A stretch of 64,000 nucleotides of DNA from Telmatactis stephensoni (taxonomy: Eukaryota; Cnidaria; Anthozoa; Actiniaria; Isophelliidae), in NCBI GenBank assembly GCA_029948255.1, contig JALIZF010001820.1, forward strand, positions 186,001 to 250,000, given 5' to 3'. The position numbers were made by a program, and so were the translations under genes. Positions within the stretch are counted from its first letter, which is position 1, and every line of letters starts with the position of its first letter. Below are positions 12,110-24,091 of this stretch, piece by piece. The notes below the pieces were generated by a model that was given only the letters and a program-made list of their open reading frames with translations, was not told the origin of the DNA and did not search any database.

Positions 12110-12390
12110 GTAAACAATCTGCATCACGTAGTAACTGTGCCGACAACTATTTACCTTTATATATCCCAACCACTTAGTATAAAAACCACGCTAATATAGA
12201 ATTAAAAATAATTGTTAACCACTTTACAGTCACCATATCCTACTGGAGCCCCTGACCACATGCATGGTCCCATTTTATATGAATCATACCCATAGCCTGC
12301 GTTCCTCTTGGCCAGCGCCGAGAAATTTTGAAAGGCTCTATATACCAACAACGGACGTGCCCATTTCATGATGCAGATTGTTTACAACTA
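12110..12390. repeat. Element with gtaaacaatctgcatca terminal inverted repeats
   Basis: gtaaacaatctgcatca near 12112 has its exact complement tgatgcagattgtttac near 12371. The interior is not recognised. Confidence 0.6.
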
Positions 12391-12496
12391 CACTCCCTAT
12401 ACTGACGATATTATTAATCATTAACCAATATTAATGATTAATAACAATCATTAGCAAATAGTGGCTACTGTACTTGAGTGGACCTTGTTGCTCAAA

Positions 12497-12795
12497 AGGC
12501 AATAAAATATCTTACTGTGAAAACGCTTGTATCGCGACCAACAACAAATTCAAACTTTTAATTGGATTTTGGGTTTTTCTGACCTGCCAATCATGTGAAG
12601 GGGATGGAGCTTCATATGTAAATGCCCTCAAGGGACCTCAAAGTGAATGGCAAATATGGATCGAGGTCAGATCGAGGAAGTTTGTATAAGCTCTTCCCCC
12701 TTAACATGATTGGCAGATCAGAAAAAAACAAAATCCAACTGATGGTTTAAAGTTGTTGGTCATGATACAAGACAGTGTTTTTGCAGTAAATGCAC
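12497..12795. repeat. Foldback element with arms of about 90 bp
   Basis: The left arm includes gacctgccaatcatgtgaag. The right arm includes ttaacatgattggcagatca, its imperfect complement, and both arms extend outward past gaccaacaac/gttgttggtc. Confidence 0.65.
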
Positions 12796-13124
12796 AAGAT
12801 AAAACCTCAAGAAAAACATTAAATGCCTTGCAAACAACCAGGCCACACATAACATTTTCTTGTGTTACTACCACCATTTGCATAACTATGCACTCTGCCA
12901 GGCTAAAGTCTTGACTGGTAATTGGTCCATCGGCTACCAAAAATCCAGAGGTGAATTTTCACCAATGATGTCGAAAACACTGTCTTTGTTAGCTTCAAAT
13001 TCAATGAAAGCCTATCACCCAATTTCCAAGTTGTGACTTTAGTCTGGTCAGCAGGAGCATGTAATTATACAAATGGTGGTAACTTGTTATACATTCTTAT
13101 TACTTATTTATTTTAATGATTGTA

Positions 13125-16100
13125 TCATGGCTCATCTGCAACCGTGTGTGATGGCTCTGTGAGAGAGGTTCTTGGTGAATCAGACACAGCGGGAGGGTCC
13201 TGGCTTGATTTAGCCATTAACATTGGATATTCAGCTGAATTTGTTGAGAGAGCATTAGCTGGCTGTACTGCTATTAACTTGGATGATGAAAGAGACAGAA
13301 AACCTGGGCATTGAGAATAAAAAAATCAATAATTATTAATAACTAATTATTAGTAAGATGATACTATGCTGATGCAGGTAGCTGCTTTATAGTTTCAGTT
13401 AAATTGGAACGAAATTATTTCTGAATCCTTACCAGGGAAAAGATCTGCATTGGTTAACAGTAACTGTTCTTCTGAACTTTCAGATTTGCGGCTTGATGTA
13501 ATAAAATAGACTCCAATAAACGATAAAACACATCTGGAAAACATCAAAGTATCCTTGTTATTTACTGACTAGCACTACAATGACTAAGGGTTTAACATGA
13601 TGTTAAGGTATATAATCTCAGGCAAGCTCTCTATGTCCACTGTACTCTAGGAAGGTTGGCCTTTAGGAGAGTACACAGAAAGAAAGAAAAGGAAGGAAGG
13701 AAAATTAAGGAAAGGAGAGCAGAAGAATAGATAGGGAGGAAGAAGAGAGGGTGGGAAGAGAAGGGAAGAAAAGACATGAAAGGGAAAGGGAAAGCAATTG
13801 GAAAGAAGGAAGAGAAAGCAGAGGAAAGAAAGGGATGGGATAGGAAAAAGAGGGGAGAAAAACGAGAGGAAGAAAAAGTAAAAGACAGTGATTTAAGGGA
13901 AGGAGCGTAGAGGAAAGAAATGAAAGTGAAGCAAAAGGAGGTGACAATAGGGAAAGGGAAAGGAGATAAAGAAAGGGAAAAGAAAAGGAAAGGAAAGGAA
14001 AGGAAAGGAAAGGAAAGGAAAGGAAAGGAAAGGAAAGGAAAGGAAAGGAAAGGAAAGGAAAGGAAAGGAAAGGAAAGGAAAGGGAAGGGAAGGGAAGGGA
14101 AGGGAAGGAAAGGAAAGGAAAGGAAAGGAAAAAAGGAAAGAAATGAAATGAAATGAACTCATAGCAGGGCAAGATTTGGTGTTGATAGATGTCTTCACAC
14201 TAAATAATTGCCATGATTTGTACTCACCCAAATAAAAACATAAATATCTCCAGGAAAGTTAAGCCATAAAACTCTCTATATAACACAATACCTAGTAAAA
14301 ACAAATAGATCAAAATTTTGCATCTTACACAAACATTTTTAGTTAATAATTAGCCCTATACTGACAACAGTAATTGAAGAAATGCCACCAATTTTGATAG
14401 TTTTTTTTTTTCGGTTTTCCTAAACTAGTCCAAAATGGTATCAGCAAACGTTCCTACTATGGAACAGCTTGAAACCACTTGAAAAGCAATCACTAAGCTA
14501 TTTTCCTTGGTGACCCAAGACCCAAGGTTCAATTGATAAATACTAAAAACTAATCACACACATTCACTCAATAACCATACAAATACAGGAATGTAGTTCT
14601 TACCACTAATTATTGCACTTATTGTAAAAAGAACAAAGTTTGTAGGAACCACAACTGTAGCATCAAATGACTTCATGGCTCTATTCAAAAATCTACCAAT
14701 AAAAGTGTACAGAATCAACAACAGATTCTTTATATTCAAAAGCAACTATGCCTTTAGAAAGTCTGTGATCTACTAACCAATGGTTGACCAAAATAGCCCA
14801 CCAACTGAAAAAAATTTCCCTCATTTTCAATTTTCTTCTGTACAAACCTTATTATTTTGCTCTTACTACCTCTTTGCCCCCATCCCCTGTTAATTAAGTT
14901 TCCAATTCCCTCCTTTGTGGCGTAACCTCCCTCCCCTCCCCTCCCTAGGAAATCCCAATTCCCTCCTGGTGGGATACCCTCCCTCCCCTCCCTAGGAAAT
15001 TCCAATTCCCTCCTGGTGAGGTACCCTCCCTCCCCTCCCCTCCCTAGGAAATTCCAATTCCCTCCTGGTGGGGTACCCTCCCTCCCCTCCCTAGGAAATT
15101 CCAATTCCCTCCTGGTGGGGTACCTTCACTCCTCTCCCTAGGAAATTCCAATTCCCTCCTGGCAGGGGTACCTTCCCTCCCCTCCCTAGGAAATTCTAAT
15201 TCACTCCTGGTAGGGTAATTAAGTTTCCAATTCCCTCCTTTGTGGCGTAACCTCCCTCCCCTCCCCTCCCCTCCCCTCCCTAGGAAATCCCAATTCCCTC
15301 CTGGTGGGGTACCTTCACTCCTCTCCCTAGGAAATTCCAATTCCCTCCTGGCAGGGGTACCTTCCCTCCCCTCCCTAGGAAATTCTAATTCACTCCTGGT
15401 AGGGTAACCTCCCTCCTTAGGAGTTTCTGATTCCCTCCTTGATGGGGATCCCTTCCTGGGATTCCAAATCCCCTTCTTGGTGGAGTTTACAACCTCTCCT
15501 CCTCTCCCTAGGAATTCCTGCTTCCCTCCTGCTTCCCTTCCCCTTGAATTTTCCAACTCCCTTCTTGGTGGGGTAACCTGCTGGAGCTGTCCTCCCTAGG
15601 AATTTCCCTTCCCATCCCTACTAAAAAGGGGTTTCTAATTCCCTCATTGGTGGGGTAACCTCCTTTTCCCTCTTCTGTAGTTTTCTCTCCCCTCCCTAAG
15701 AGTTTCCAATTCCGTCCTCAGTGTGCTATGGATATCTAAATGACACATTCCCCCATTGACTTTGATTGACTGCATATTAATCTAATTTACAACAAGACTC
15801 ACTTGACTTGTGCTATTGCAGTAGTAATCATTACAATCAACATGACATAAAGAAGAGGATGACCTAGTTGACTGTCACCACCAAATGTAATATTTAACAT
15901 GGATGACACTGCTTTAGCTGAGATGACAGTTAATGAACCTGTAAAGAGAAACAATCCTCAGAAATGTCACTTGAGCAACTTCCTTGGACAACCCTTCAAT
16001 TCTAATTAATGGTAACTTACCTAAAAGTGCTACAAGCATAAGGAAAACAACTACATTTTCTAAGTTGTACTTCACTTGTACATACAGCAGAACACAGAAG

Positions 16101-19100
16101 ACTATAATTTCAATGACCTGAAAAACCATAAAAATTAATATTGTTAATGTAGGATTTGACAAAGTGTTGCAGTATATTTTAGGGTTTGCCACATGTTGCA
16201 ATGTGTTCCAATTTTTATATGAGGAGTGTTTTATTACCAAAATCAATTTAACCTACCAAGTAAACAAGAAATGGCCATTGCTTCATATAAAATGCTAATT
16301 CAGATCCAGTCAATTCTGCAAATTCCTAAAAACATGCAAAATACATGGATTAGACTAAAAGATACAATCACACATTCACTAGTTATACAATGGTTTCAAG
16401 TCAGTAGAATACCCCACAAGTCACTTGTATTTTCTAGTATACCTTCGAGCCTGTAGGCGAGTGATGAGTGGGATATCCACACCATGCTATGAGAAACCAC
16501 TCTATAACTATTTTATCCCACACCATAGAAAATACAGCCAATTGCCACAACGTCTCACAGGAAGAGACAATTGCTGAATACTGCCGAATATACAACAGCT
16601 TTCCTGCTTTCTGATTGGCTGTAATTTCTATGTGTGGGATAAATAGAGATATAATTTGGCCACCATAACTTTCTTAATGCTTACATGGAGTAAACTTCTC
16701 CTATAGATTCAGAATGAATCTATTACAAGTCCATTGTTGACCAAGCAAGCATGTTTCACTTTCTGAAGCATGAACCTCAGCAATACAGTAAAGAGCTCAG
16801 AAAATGATAACGTCTTACATGCATTACTTACTACCAAGAACCATTTAGAATGTCAGACTGTAGACAAACCTTATTAATAATGTAGGCATTAGAGCGATAA
16901 CACTAAAACCATGAAACAAGTACTAACTAAAAAGTACAAACAGTTCTAATGAAACAATAGAATACAAAGGGTTTTGCTACTATTTGTCTCTATTTAGTTA
17001 CTAAGTTATTTCACGGTTTAAGTGTTATTGCTCTACTATTGATGGACTTACTTTGGTAGAAAATGTAATCAGCAGAAATGCACCAACAATTGCCAATAAA
17101 ACACCTTAAAATACAATTAAACAACTGTAAGTGACAGCGGAGGTCCTAGCACTTTAATAGAAGTTTGATTATGACACTTAATGCATAGCAGTAGTTAATT
17201 TCAAAGGACTGGTTGACCAAGCAGTCAGAGTGCTGGCCATTCAATGCTGTGGTCCAGGTTCAAACCCCAGTTCCGCCAATGGATAATTTATGAAATTAGT
17301 TTGTTTGTTGTGTTAATCTCTACCATACCACAAGGGTTTTTTTCTATAGGCTTGCAGGTTTTTCCTCTCTCAGTGAGAATCAATGTGAGTTAAGTGTTGT
17401 ATGCAAAAAAATTAATGTAGAGGTAGTGAGTGTGAGTTCCAGCAAAAGAAAAAAACCTGCTGAAAAGATTAATTAATATTATTTATTTATTTTGATATAA
17501 TAATTCATACTCCATTTTTATACCATGAACTGTTTCAATTTTTCTGATTTGCCAAGTGGAAATTATGTAAGTGAAAAAGTCTTACAAGATCTGAATTTTC
17601 AACTGCTTACCAAAAGCATCTTGATATCTGACTTTTTCCTTTAGGAATACTACAGCTATAATAGCATTAGCTAAAATCAAGAAATAAATGTGTTACTAAT
17701 TAATTACAAACATTATCAAATGCTAGAGTGCACGCACTTAATCCGTGAAGCATAAATAGTACAAAATAGTGCTAAATTATGGTAATTTCTTTGTTTCCTA
17801 TTGTCTAATCAACACTATTTACTACTAATTAGTAGTGTTTGTTTCACGGATTAAGTACATGCACTCTAATAAATCATTCTACTCTACTGTTTAATTGTGA
17901 AACAGTCAATCCCACATAATATGTATTTAGAACAAAATAGTGCAAAGTATTAGTGCACATGCCATATACTAACTATTTAGCACGTACATAATAATATTTA
18001 GTTATCAACTATTTTGTTATCCAATAACTAAGAATTCACTCAGGCATAAACTACACAAAGACGGCTAGATACCTTGCTATTGATATTTGCACTGTTCTGC
18101 TTCAGTGATTCAACTAGTTTGTACATAACAGTGTAAGACAATACATATAAAGTTTTATTTCATGGATATATGGCATGCACTCTAATACATACATTTAGTG
18201 TTTGTTCTAGAGCTCCCATGAAATTTTGAGATCATCATTTAAATTTATGTCCAAGTTAATACAAAGTAAGTATAAGCTCCTTACCAATAACAGTTGTTGT
18301 TCCTAGTGGTGCAACAAGAGATGCAGGAGCAAAACCATAAGCAGAAAAATTACCAACTTCACCAAGAACCATTAATACAAGACCAACCCTACAATTATGA
18401 CAAAATCCAATGATGTATCAGTATTAACCTATCAGTATTAACCTAATAACAGTAAATTAGAGCAGCTTGTGTGTGACTTAAAATGGAACTGTCACAAACT
18501 AGGTTTTTTCAGTTGTTTTGTTGGGTTATTTTTTATAACTATTTTAACTTAGTAATATTTTGTCTATTGTTGTTCCTTTATTTTTCAAACTTGTTGTGCT
18601 CTTTTATACTAGTTAGTTTAATTTAGTATTTTACCACATCAATCATTGGTAACATTTTCTGCATTCTACTGAAAATGGGATTTGACAATGTCAAAACATG
18701 TCTAGAATAAAAACTCTAATCGTATACCTTAAGCGCATTACTTTATAGATACTGACACTGTTAGAGCATGTATTGGGTGTGTCAAGTTATAATTAATAGG
18801 CTTTTTGCATGGTCATCATTAACAATTGGAAGGGCAGATCAGGTAATACCAAAAGGTTCCAGACAGCTTTTGATTTAGAAATAATTGAGGCACTTAGATT
18901 GTAGGTTCTCAAAACCTTCAGAGGTCTCAACAAGAAATTCACAAACACTGTTAGAGCAAGTTTGGAACTTGCATGCATCTCACTTGATAATGCAAGATTA
19001 GCTCACAATAGACTATATCACTAATCTGATTTGCATTTTTAGACTGTTAATTCTTAAATAAGAACAAAACAAAAGAACAACAAACCATGACGTAGACCTC

Positions 19101-22100
19101 TTTGGGTGATATTTACACAGGAAAAATGTCATTTCAAAATGGGGCTTCCCTGGGCATGGGTCTGACCTGGGAATCTGTTCTATAGATATATCCTGTTTCA
19201 ACCTGGGAAATCTGTAGTACCCAAACTTGTAAAGTAGAACAGATTCCAAAGTTAGACCCAGGAAAGCCCTATATTTGACAAGTTGGGAATTAACATTTTT
19301 TTTCCTGTGTTAACTGAGTTAACAGTCTTTGAGTAGAACTTAAAATACAATCAGCCATATCACTTGCTGTAGTGTTTTTGCAGGGGCCTCTTCAGCTGCT
19401 CCATTTACTTAAACCCCAGGACCTCACAAATATGAGGATAGATTGTTCACTATATATCCAGGTTAATACGAAGGAGTTAGAATAAGGCTTATTTATGTAC
19501 ATAAATCCCATCAAACGTTCATCTTGTTGCAAATAACCAAGTATTTAGTATATCTTGGAAGATAGCTGTTAGTTTGACTTGTGAAATATGTTGACAAAGT
19601 GATTCCTAGGAGTTTTTGAAAATCTTTTATTGAGTTTTGATCAAGTGAACATAATCAATCTCCTTGTCTTCTAAATTACATGATAAAAATGCTCACTGAC
19701 AAATACTTACCACCAAACTTTACTTTTTAAATAATGAACTTCTTCTTCTTGTTTAGATTGTTGAATATGTGAATATTTCTGAAAATATAATGATAAATCA
19801 CTCAACTATGACCCTCTTCATTTATTGATGCAAAGAACAGTTGGAGACATACTACACACAATGGAGGATGGGCAGAAACATTCTGAGGAGACTCTGGTAA
19901 TTAACTGAGTACTCAATACAGGCAGTTCATTAAGATTTGAAACTGCAAGGCATCTGACTATGACACCCAGGCAAGACAAGAGATATACACTGTATTATGT
20001 TGTGGCTCAATTTAATTTATTCTTGGTTCAATTTCTATTTTCCTTTGTTTTTGTGCATGGTAATGTGATAATGAGCATAAAACAAAATCTTGAATATTAT
20101 AAAATTGAACCAAGGATAAAATTGAACCATGACATTTGAAGGGTTCCATGTGAAAATGGCCTAAGTGATGTTTTTGGTGATATTTTTTCAATGGCATAAA
20201 ATGTTATAATTAACTTTCCTGTGCTAAAAAAAATGTCTGGACACCCATTGAAAAGTCACTTAGGTCATTTTCACAGAGAACCCTTGTTTCGAATTTTTTG
20301 AGACAGCCAGGCAAAATCCAGCAAAGTCATGCATGCTCACAGACAGTCAATAAGCCCAGTATCTGTCAGTACGAGCATAGCTTAAGCACTGTCTAGTAAC
20401 TATAATCATATTGTCTTAATAAATGAAATGTAAATAAAGAATGCATTGTATTATTATTTACAATAAATACTAATGGGAATTAAGCTTGCAGTACATCAGT
20501 ATAATATTATTTTGTTGAAACAAAATGAAAGTTCCAGTTATGAGTGTTTAAGATACCAGTAGCAAGTGAAAACGTCAACAATGAGAAGAATATCAACTAG
20601 ATAATTTATCCAATTTTTCAACAAGAGATGGGACATATCCTTATAGAAATTGGGAACTATCCAGATGATAATTATTAGAAAAGTATCAAGACGAGAGGAG
20701 CCAAAGTTATCTCAGGGGGTGGTGCACCCTGTGCATCCCCCCTGAATCCACCTGTCATCGTTATCAAGTCTCAAACATATACTGGGTATTAATAATTATT
20801 ATGATAATAATATTATTATTATCATATGACCCATATCTGGCCCTGCACACACTCTTAAGAAAACCTTCCAAAAAAGTGACGTGATGGTCTGGACAGCTTT
20901 TTGAAAGTGGTCTGAAAAAAATGTATCTGAACCCGGACCCATGCATGCACCAAAAATCTAAATTAAATCATAACAGAAAAACAGTCATATATGTTAAAAT
21001 GCTTATTGACTGAGTTGGATTGGGTTGGATGGGAACATTTGGCTCTTCGTCATTTATATAGACCTTGCTGCACTTAGTCAGTATGGCATATTAACCTCGA
21101 GCCAAATATTTTCCCATCCATCCCTCCCACTCAGTCAATAAGTACATATCAGTATATCTAACATACCTGAATATTCATTGATATACTGATAAGCAGGTTC
21201 CCACCAATTGCTAGTGCTGAACCAATGAATATATTCTGTTATAAAACAAATTCAAGTTTAATAATTGTATCTAATATTTTGTCTATATATCAACTTCTCC
21301 ACAACTTGAAGAATACCTTAATTATACCTTATTTGTCTTAGGTCAATTTTTCATTCCAGGAGAACAATATTCTAGCTATCTAAGTACTAAATACTAGCTT
21401 TTTGTTTGTAGATTTATTTTTATTTCCTTTTAATCCTAGCGCTTAGAACAGACTTGAATAAGCGCTATAAAAATTATATTATTATTAAATGAACACGTAT
21501 ACATGTACGGTGTATTAATTAATAGATATCATAAAAGAGGTGACCCAAATATGCACAAATATGACCCAAACACTAGTGCATGAAGAACATTTAGGGTCTG
21601 TTCATATGAGAGAAGGTGCCCTATGTATGTAGTAGGGATAACTCTTGTTTTCTTTTCCCTGGGGACACAAAACTACATAGGGGCACCCTCATCTCGTGAA
21701 TGGTCCCTAAGAGCCCTTGTTACACGATATATATTAAATTTTGGCCAATTAAAACTTGTAGGCTTGAGGCAATCAGGCATAATGGCACATGCCTGCAGCC
21801 AATATCACTTCTGAAGAATACAAGTCATGTATACAAGAAAGGTTGATTTACATGTATTGTCCTCTCTTAACAGAGTCTTTAGGGTTTTCTCCAATTGGTT
21901 CCCCAGTGTATATGTACCCCCCACTCCAAAAATCAACACATAAGCATGTGTATTATATGCTGTATTTTAAAGTTAGGAGACACAGACATGCAGCGATCGA
22001 GAAGAGATGCACAACCAAACAACTTTTTATTGGCTTTGAACAATAACTAGTCTGTATGATAAGAAATGTTTTTCCTTAAAAATTATCTACAACAGCGACT

Positions 22101-23183
22101 CAAATCTGTAATCAAGGTGTGCGAGGTTCCCCATAACTGTTCAACTGAGAGTTTATCGAGATAGGGAGACTCCAGAACACTGAAGCAATTACAGCTTTTA
22201 CATACTGTACAATTACAATTTGTATATCCATAGATTCATTATGTTGTAAATCCTCTGTGTTAGTATTATAACCCTGATTTACAACCTATAATGGCCAAAC
22301 AATTCATTAATATTGGAAAATGTATTAACACAAAAAAACTGAATGGCATAAATTTTTAATCACAATTTCACATGAATAATTCTAATCTACTAGTCTGCAG
22401 AAATAACATAAAGAAAGCTCTCAACCTTAACAGCATTAAGCTCTTTAGAAAATATACACCTTAAATAAATTAATATTATACTCGACTGTCAGCGACTCGC
22501 GGGAGAATATTGTAAAAGCGACAATTAAAACTGGGACTTCCTTATTTTGTCGTTTTAGTTCTGTACTTCTTCTTTTCGAACGTATTATCAGAACGAGATA
22601 TTTCTAATCAACTCGATTAATAACAATTCAACAGGACGTCAAATAAAGGAAAGATAATTTTTGTACAGTTTTCAATCGATGTAATGCCGTAAATAGGGCA
22701 AAAATATTCGTAAAAAAAGCGTAAATCAAAGATAGACTTTCTGGAGTATTCCAAATTCCAAAAAAAACAACTTGATATAGTCAGTTATGAAAGCAAAGCA
22801 GGTAAGAAATTTACAACTTCAAGTTAATTTTTAAGGTAAAAATTTAGAGCTGATAGCAAATAAAATGGTATAAGAAGATAACAAGAAATACACTGCTTAT
22901 GAAAGACAAGACGAACCCATCTCTATGATTTATGTTCAAATTTTAAGAGGTAATATTGATCGACTCAAATCTGCAAAGTCCTAACAGCAGAACAACAAGC
23001 GATTGAGGAACAGACTCATGTCGAGTTCGCCGTTTTTCAGAGCCCTCCTTCCAAGAATAAACTACAATATATACTACATGGGCTCAATAAAAAATAAAAA
23101 AACAGCTCTCTGTGATGTTTACTCAAATATTTCAATTATTTTACCTTCGAAGAAAGGTTTGTGTCCGGAGTTGACGCCGCCAT
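13125..23183 (-). CDS. NIPAL3: NIPA-like magnesium transporter family protein, NIPAL3-like (13 exons)
   Basis: Polytopic membrane protein of the NIPA/DUF803 (SLC57) family, whose members are linked to Mg2+ transport. Exons in transcript order: 23183-23145, 21235-21167, 19778-19711, 18388-18285, 17670-17611, 17104-17052, 16325-16257, 16117-16021, 15938-15803, 14692-14604, 14273-14228, 13533-13433 and 13303-13125. All joins keep phase and give 369 aa plus TGA, near the family's usual size. Recognisable blocks: GGNLLISISMNIQKYSH, GEVGNFSAYGFAPASLVAPL, IIAVVFLKEK, IEIIVFCVLLY, SLTVISAKAVS, VKFLNRAMKSFDATVVVP and FTISAIISG, all close to vertebrate NIPAL3. Start: ATGGCGGCG at 23183, followed 13 codons later by the donor aag|gtaaaa. 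The C-terminal exon is Ser/Pro-rich and poorly conserved, so it is the least certain. Transcribed divergently from patched-domain copy 1. Confidence 0.92.
13680..14160. repeat. Purine-rich tract with a long (GGAAA)n array
   Basis: Imperfect GA-rich sequence leads into a nearly pure aaggaaagga array from about 13980 to 14130, in the NIPAL3-like intron between the 14228 and 13533 exon ends. Long charged or Phe/Pro/Ser frames here are artefacts. Confidence 0.92.
14905..15725. repeat. Minisatellite, unit about 48 bp, in a NIPAL3-like intron
   Basis: Units contain ctccctaggaaattccaatt followed by ccctcctggtggggtacc and runs of ccctcccct. A larger block (aattaagtttccaattccct) also recurs, so there is higher-order duplication. 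It lies between the exons at 15803 and 14692. The Gly/Glu-rich - strand frames are repeat artefacts. Confidence 0.9.
16890..17035. repeat. MITE, ACTTAATCC-related family (diverged copy)
   Basis: Ends tagagcgataacactaaaac and tttaagtgttattgctcta are reverse complements with few mismatches. The length is close to the 145-bp copies at 17724 and 27014. Confidence 0.72.
17211..17460 (+). mobile_element. tRNA-derived SINE (probable)
   Basis: A tRNA-like head: ttgaccaagcagtcagagtg resembles an A box, and tccaggttcaaaccccagtt contains a good B box (GGTTCAAACCCC) at suitable spacing. A non-tRNA body follows (cctctctcagtgagaatcaa, resembling the ccctcagtaaaaacgaa of the 34478 element). It sits in a NIPAL3-like intron. 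Confidence 0.6.
17724..17868. repeat. MITE, ACTTAATCC terminal-repeat family (copy, 145 bp)
   Basis: tagagtgcacgcacttaatcc at the left and ggattaagtacatgcactcta at the right. Nearly identical in sequence and equal in length to the copy at 27014-27158, suggesting recent activity. Confidence 0.88.
17950..18184. repeat. MITE-like element with tgcacatgccatata ends
   Basis: ttagtgcacatgccatatac at the left pairs with tatatggcatgcactctaa at the right. Outer bases match the neighbouring ACTTAATCC family, so it is probably a diverged relative. Confidence 0.65.
19140..19275. repeat. Foldback element with gggcttccctgggca arms
   Basis: gggcttccctgggcatgggt at the left pairs with ttagacccaggaaagccc at the right, and gaatctgttct with agaacagattc inside. 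Weaker pairing (tttacacaggaaaaatg against cattttttttcctgtg) suggests a larger element. Confidence 0.65.
20005..20290. repeat. Nested inverted repeats in a NIPAL3-like intron
   Basis: ttcttggttcaatttctatt pairs with aaaattgaaccaaggataaa. Separately, gaagggttccatgtgaaaat pairs with attttcacagagaaccctt. Two overlapping foldback structures, possibly one inserted beside the other. Confidence 0.5.
21000..21152. repeat. Foldback element next to NIPAL3-like exon 2
   Basis: gcttattgactgagttggat and ggatgggaacatttggctc at the left pair with gagccaaatattttcccatc and cccactcagtcaataagtac at the right. Its right end lies about 15 bp from the exon end at 21167. Confidence 0.7.
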
Positions 23184-24091
23184 TGTGTTCGTTTCCACTC
23201 GAATGTTCAGTCGACTTTCCGCAGCATTTTCTTCATAAAAAACATCCACTTTTCCATCGAAAATTCATCATCCACCTGCTTAATCCTCAACTCACTCGCC
23301 CAGTGAGATAATTTATGAAGTCTACGTTATTTTCTAAGAGGCTTTTGTCGAAAGCAGGGAAGAGGTTGGTCCAGAAATCCCAATATAACATTAGCATATC
23401 AATGAGAAAACCGCGCTTCACCCCCGTGCAAATTAAACCAACGGGAGTGGGGTGGGTAAGAATCATTCATCCGCAAAAAGTATGTTTGTTCTTTCTTTTA
23501 GATATCTCAGCTTTAGCGTTTTAGGATGAAACGTAGTATTTTTTTGGAATTTATATCAGACATCAAAAAAATCCTTCATTTGTACACTTCATAACTCCGG
23601 TGAAGTTCCCCCAAGCCTCTTCATTTTTTACCGGCCTTCATTTTTGCCCGCTCGACTAAATTGTCAAAAAAAAGATTTTTCAAACAAGCTGAAATGAAGG
23701 AAACATTCAAATTCAGACCATGTACCAAAGTATATTTTAAAGTTGTTTTCTTAAAACTTTAAATAAAATTTCAATTTCAAATTTCAAATTTGCCCGTGGG
23801 GGGACTAGAAAGGATAGCCAATTCCCCTTCTCTACTTGAAGACAGGCTCTTAGTGTCAACATAGCGACCGATCGGACAGATATTACTTTCAGATTTAAGG
23901 TAAAGTTCATTCAGACAGACAGGTGTAATCATATTTCCGCTTATTAGGCTTTTCTTTAAGGCTGTAAACGGCTGTTCTTGATTGTGACATGTTTGCAAAA
24001 GCCTCGATTTCTTCAGAATTCATTCCGAATTCAATTACACTCGAGTTGAGCCGCTAAACAAGTTATTTTTCGTCAAGTTTGACAGATAAGG
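23184..24091. promoter_or_regulatory. NIPAL3/PTCHD3 intergenic: Divergent intergenic region, candidate bidirectional promoter
   Basis: About 0.9 kb separates the ATG of the NIPAL3-like gene (- strand) from that of patched-domain copy 1 (+ strand). It must hold both 5' UTRs and probably both promoters. No TATA box or named operator was identified and no inserted element is evident. The role is inferred from gene orientation only. Confidence 0.5.

Larger units (their letters stand above)
7627..13124. other. Intergenic region between convergent dystrophin-family and NIPAL3-like genes
   Basis: No protein family is recognisable in any frame. The 91-codon frame at 8375-8650 has no recognised domain. 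The right half is dominated by short inverted-repeat elements and their tandem copies (listed separately). UTRs of both flanking genes, or a last dystrophin-family exon, may lie here but cannot be defined from sequence alone. Confidence 0.6.

Noticed and set aside
13120..13314. + strand 64-codon frame (GYSAEFVERALAGC) resembling a UBA-like domain
   Set aside because: The - strand of the same segment is the in-phase last exon of the NIPAL3-like gene, with a proper acceptor at 13304; the + frame is its shadow.
13705..14231. Ser/Phe/Pro-rich and Lys/Glu/Gly-rich frames up to 155 codons
   Set aside because: They are translations of the (GGAAA)n purine tract inside an intron.
14754..15556. Gly/Glu/Arg-rich frames of 116 and 170 codons with repeats
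   Set aside because: They are generated by the 48-bp intronic minisatellite; no start context or splice support.
18793..18978. 61-codon - strand frame in a NIPAL3-like intron
   Set aside because: It does not fit the phase of the flanking exons and resembles no NIPA-family segment.
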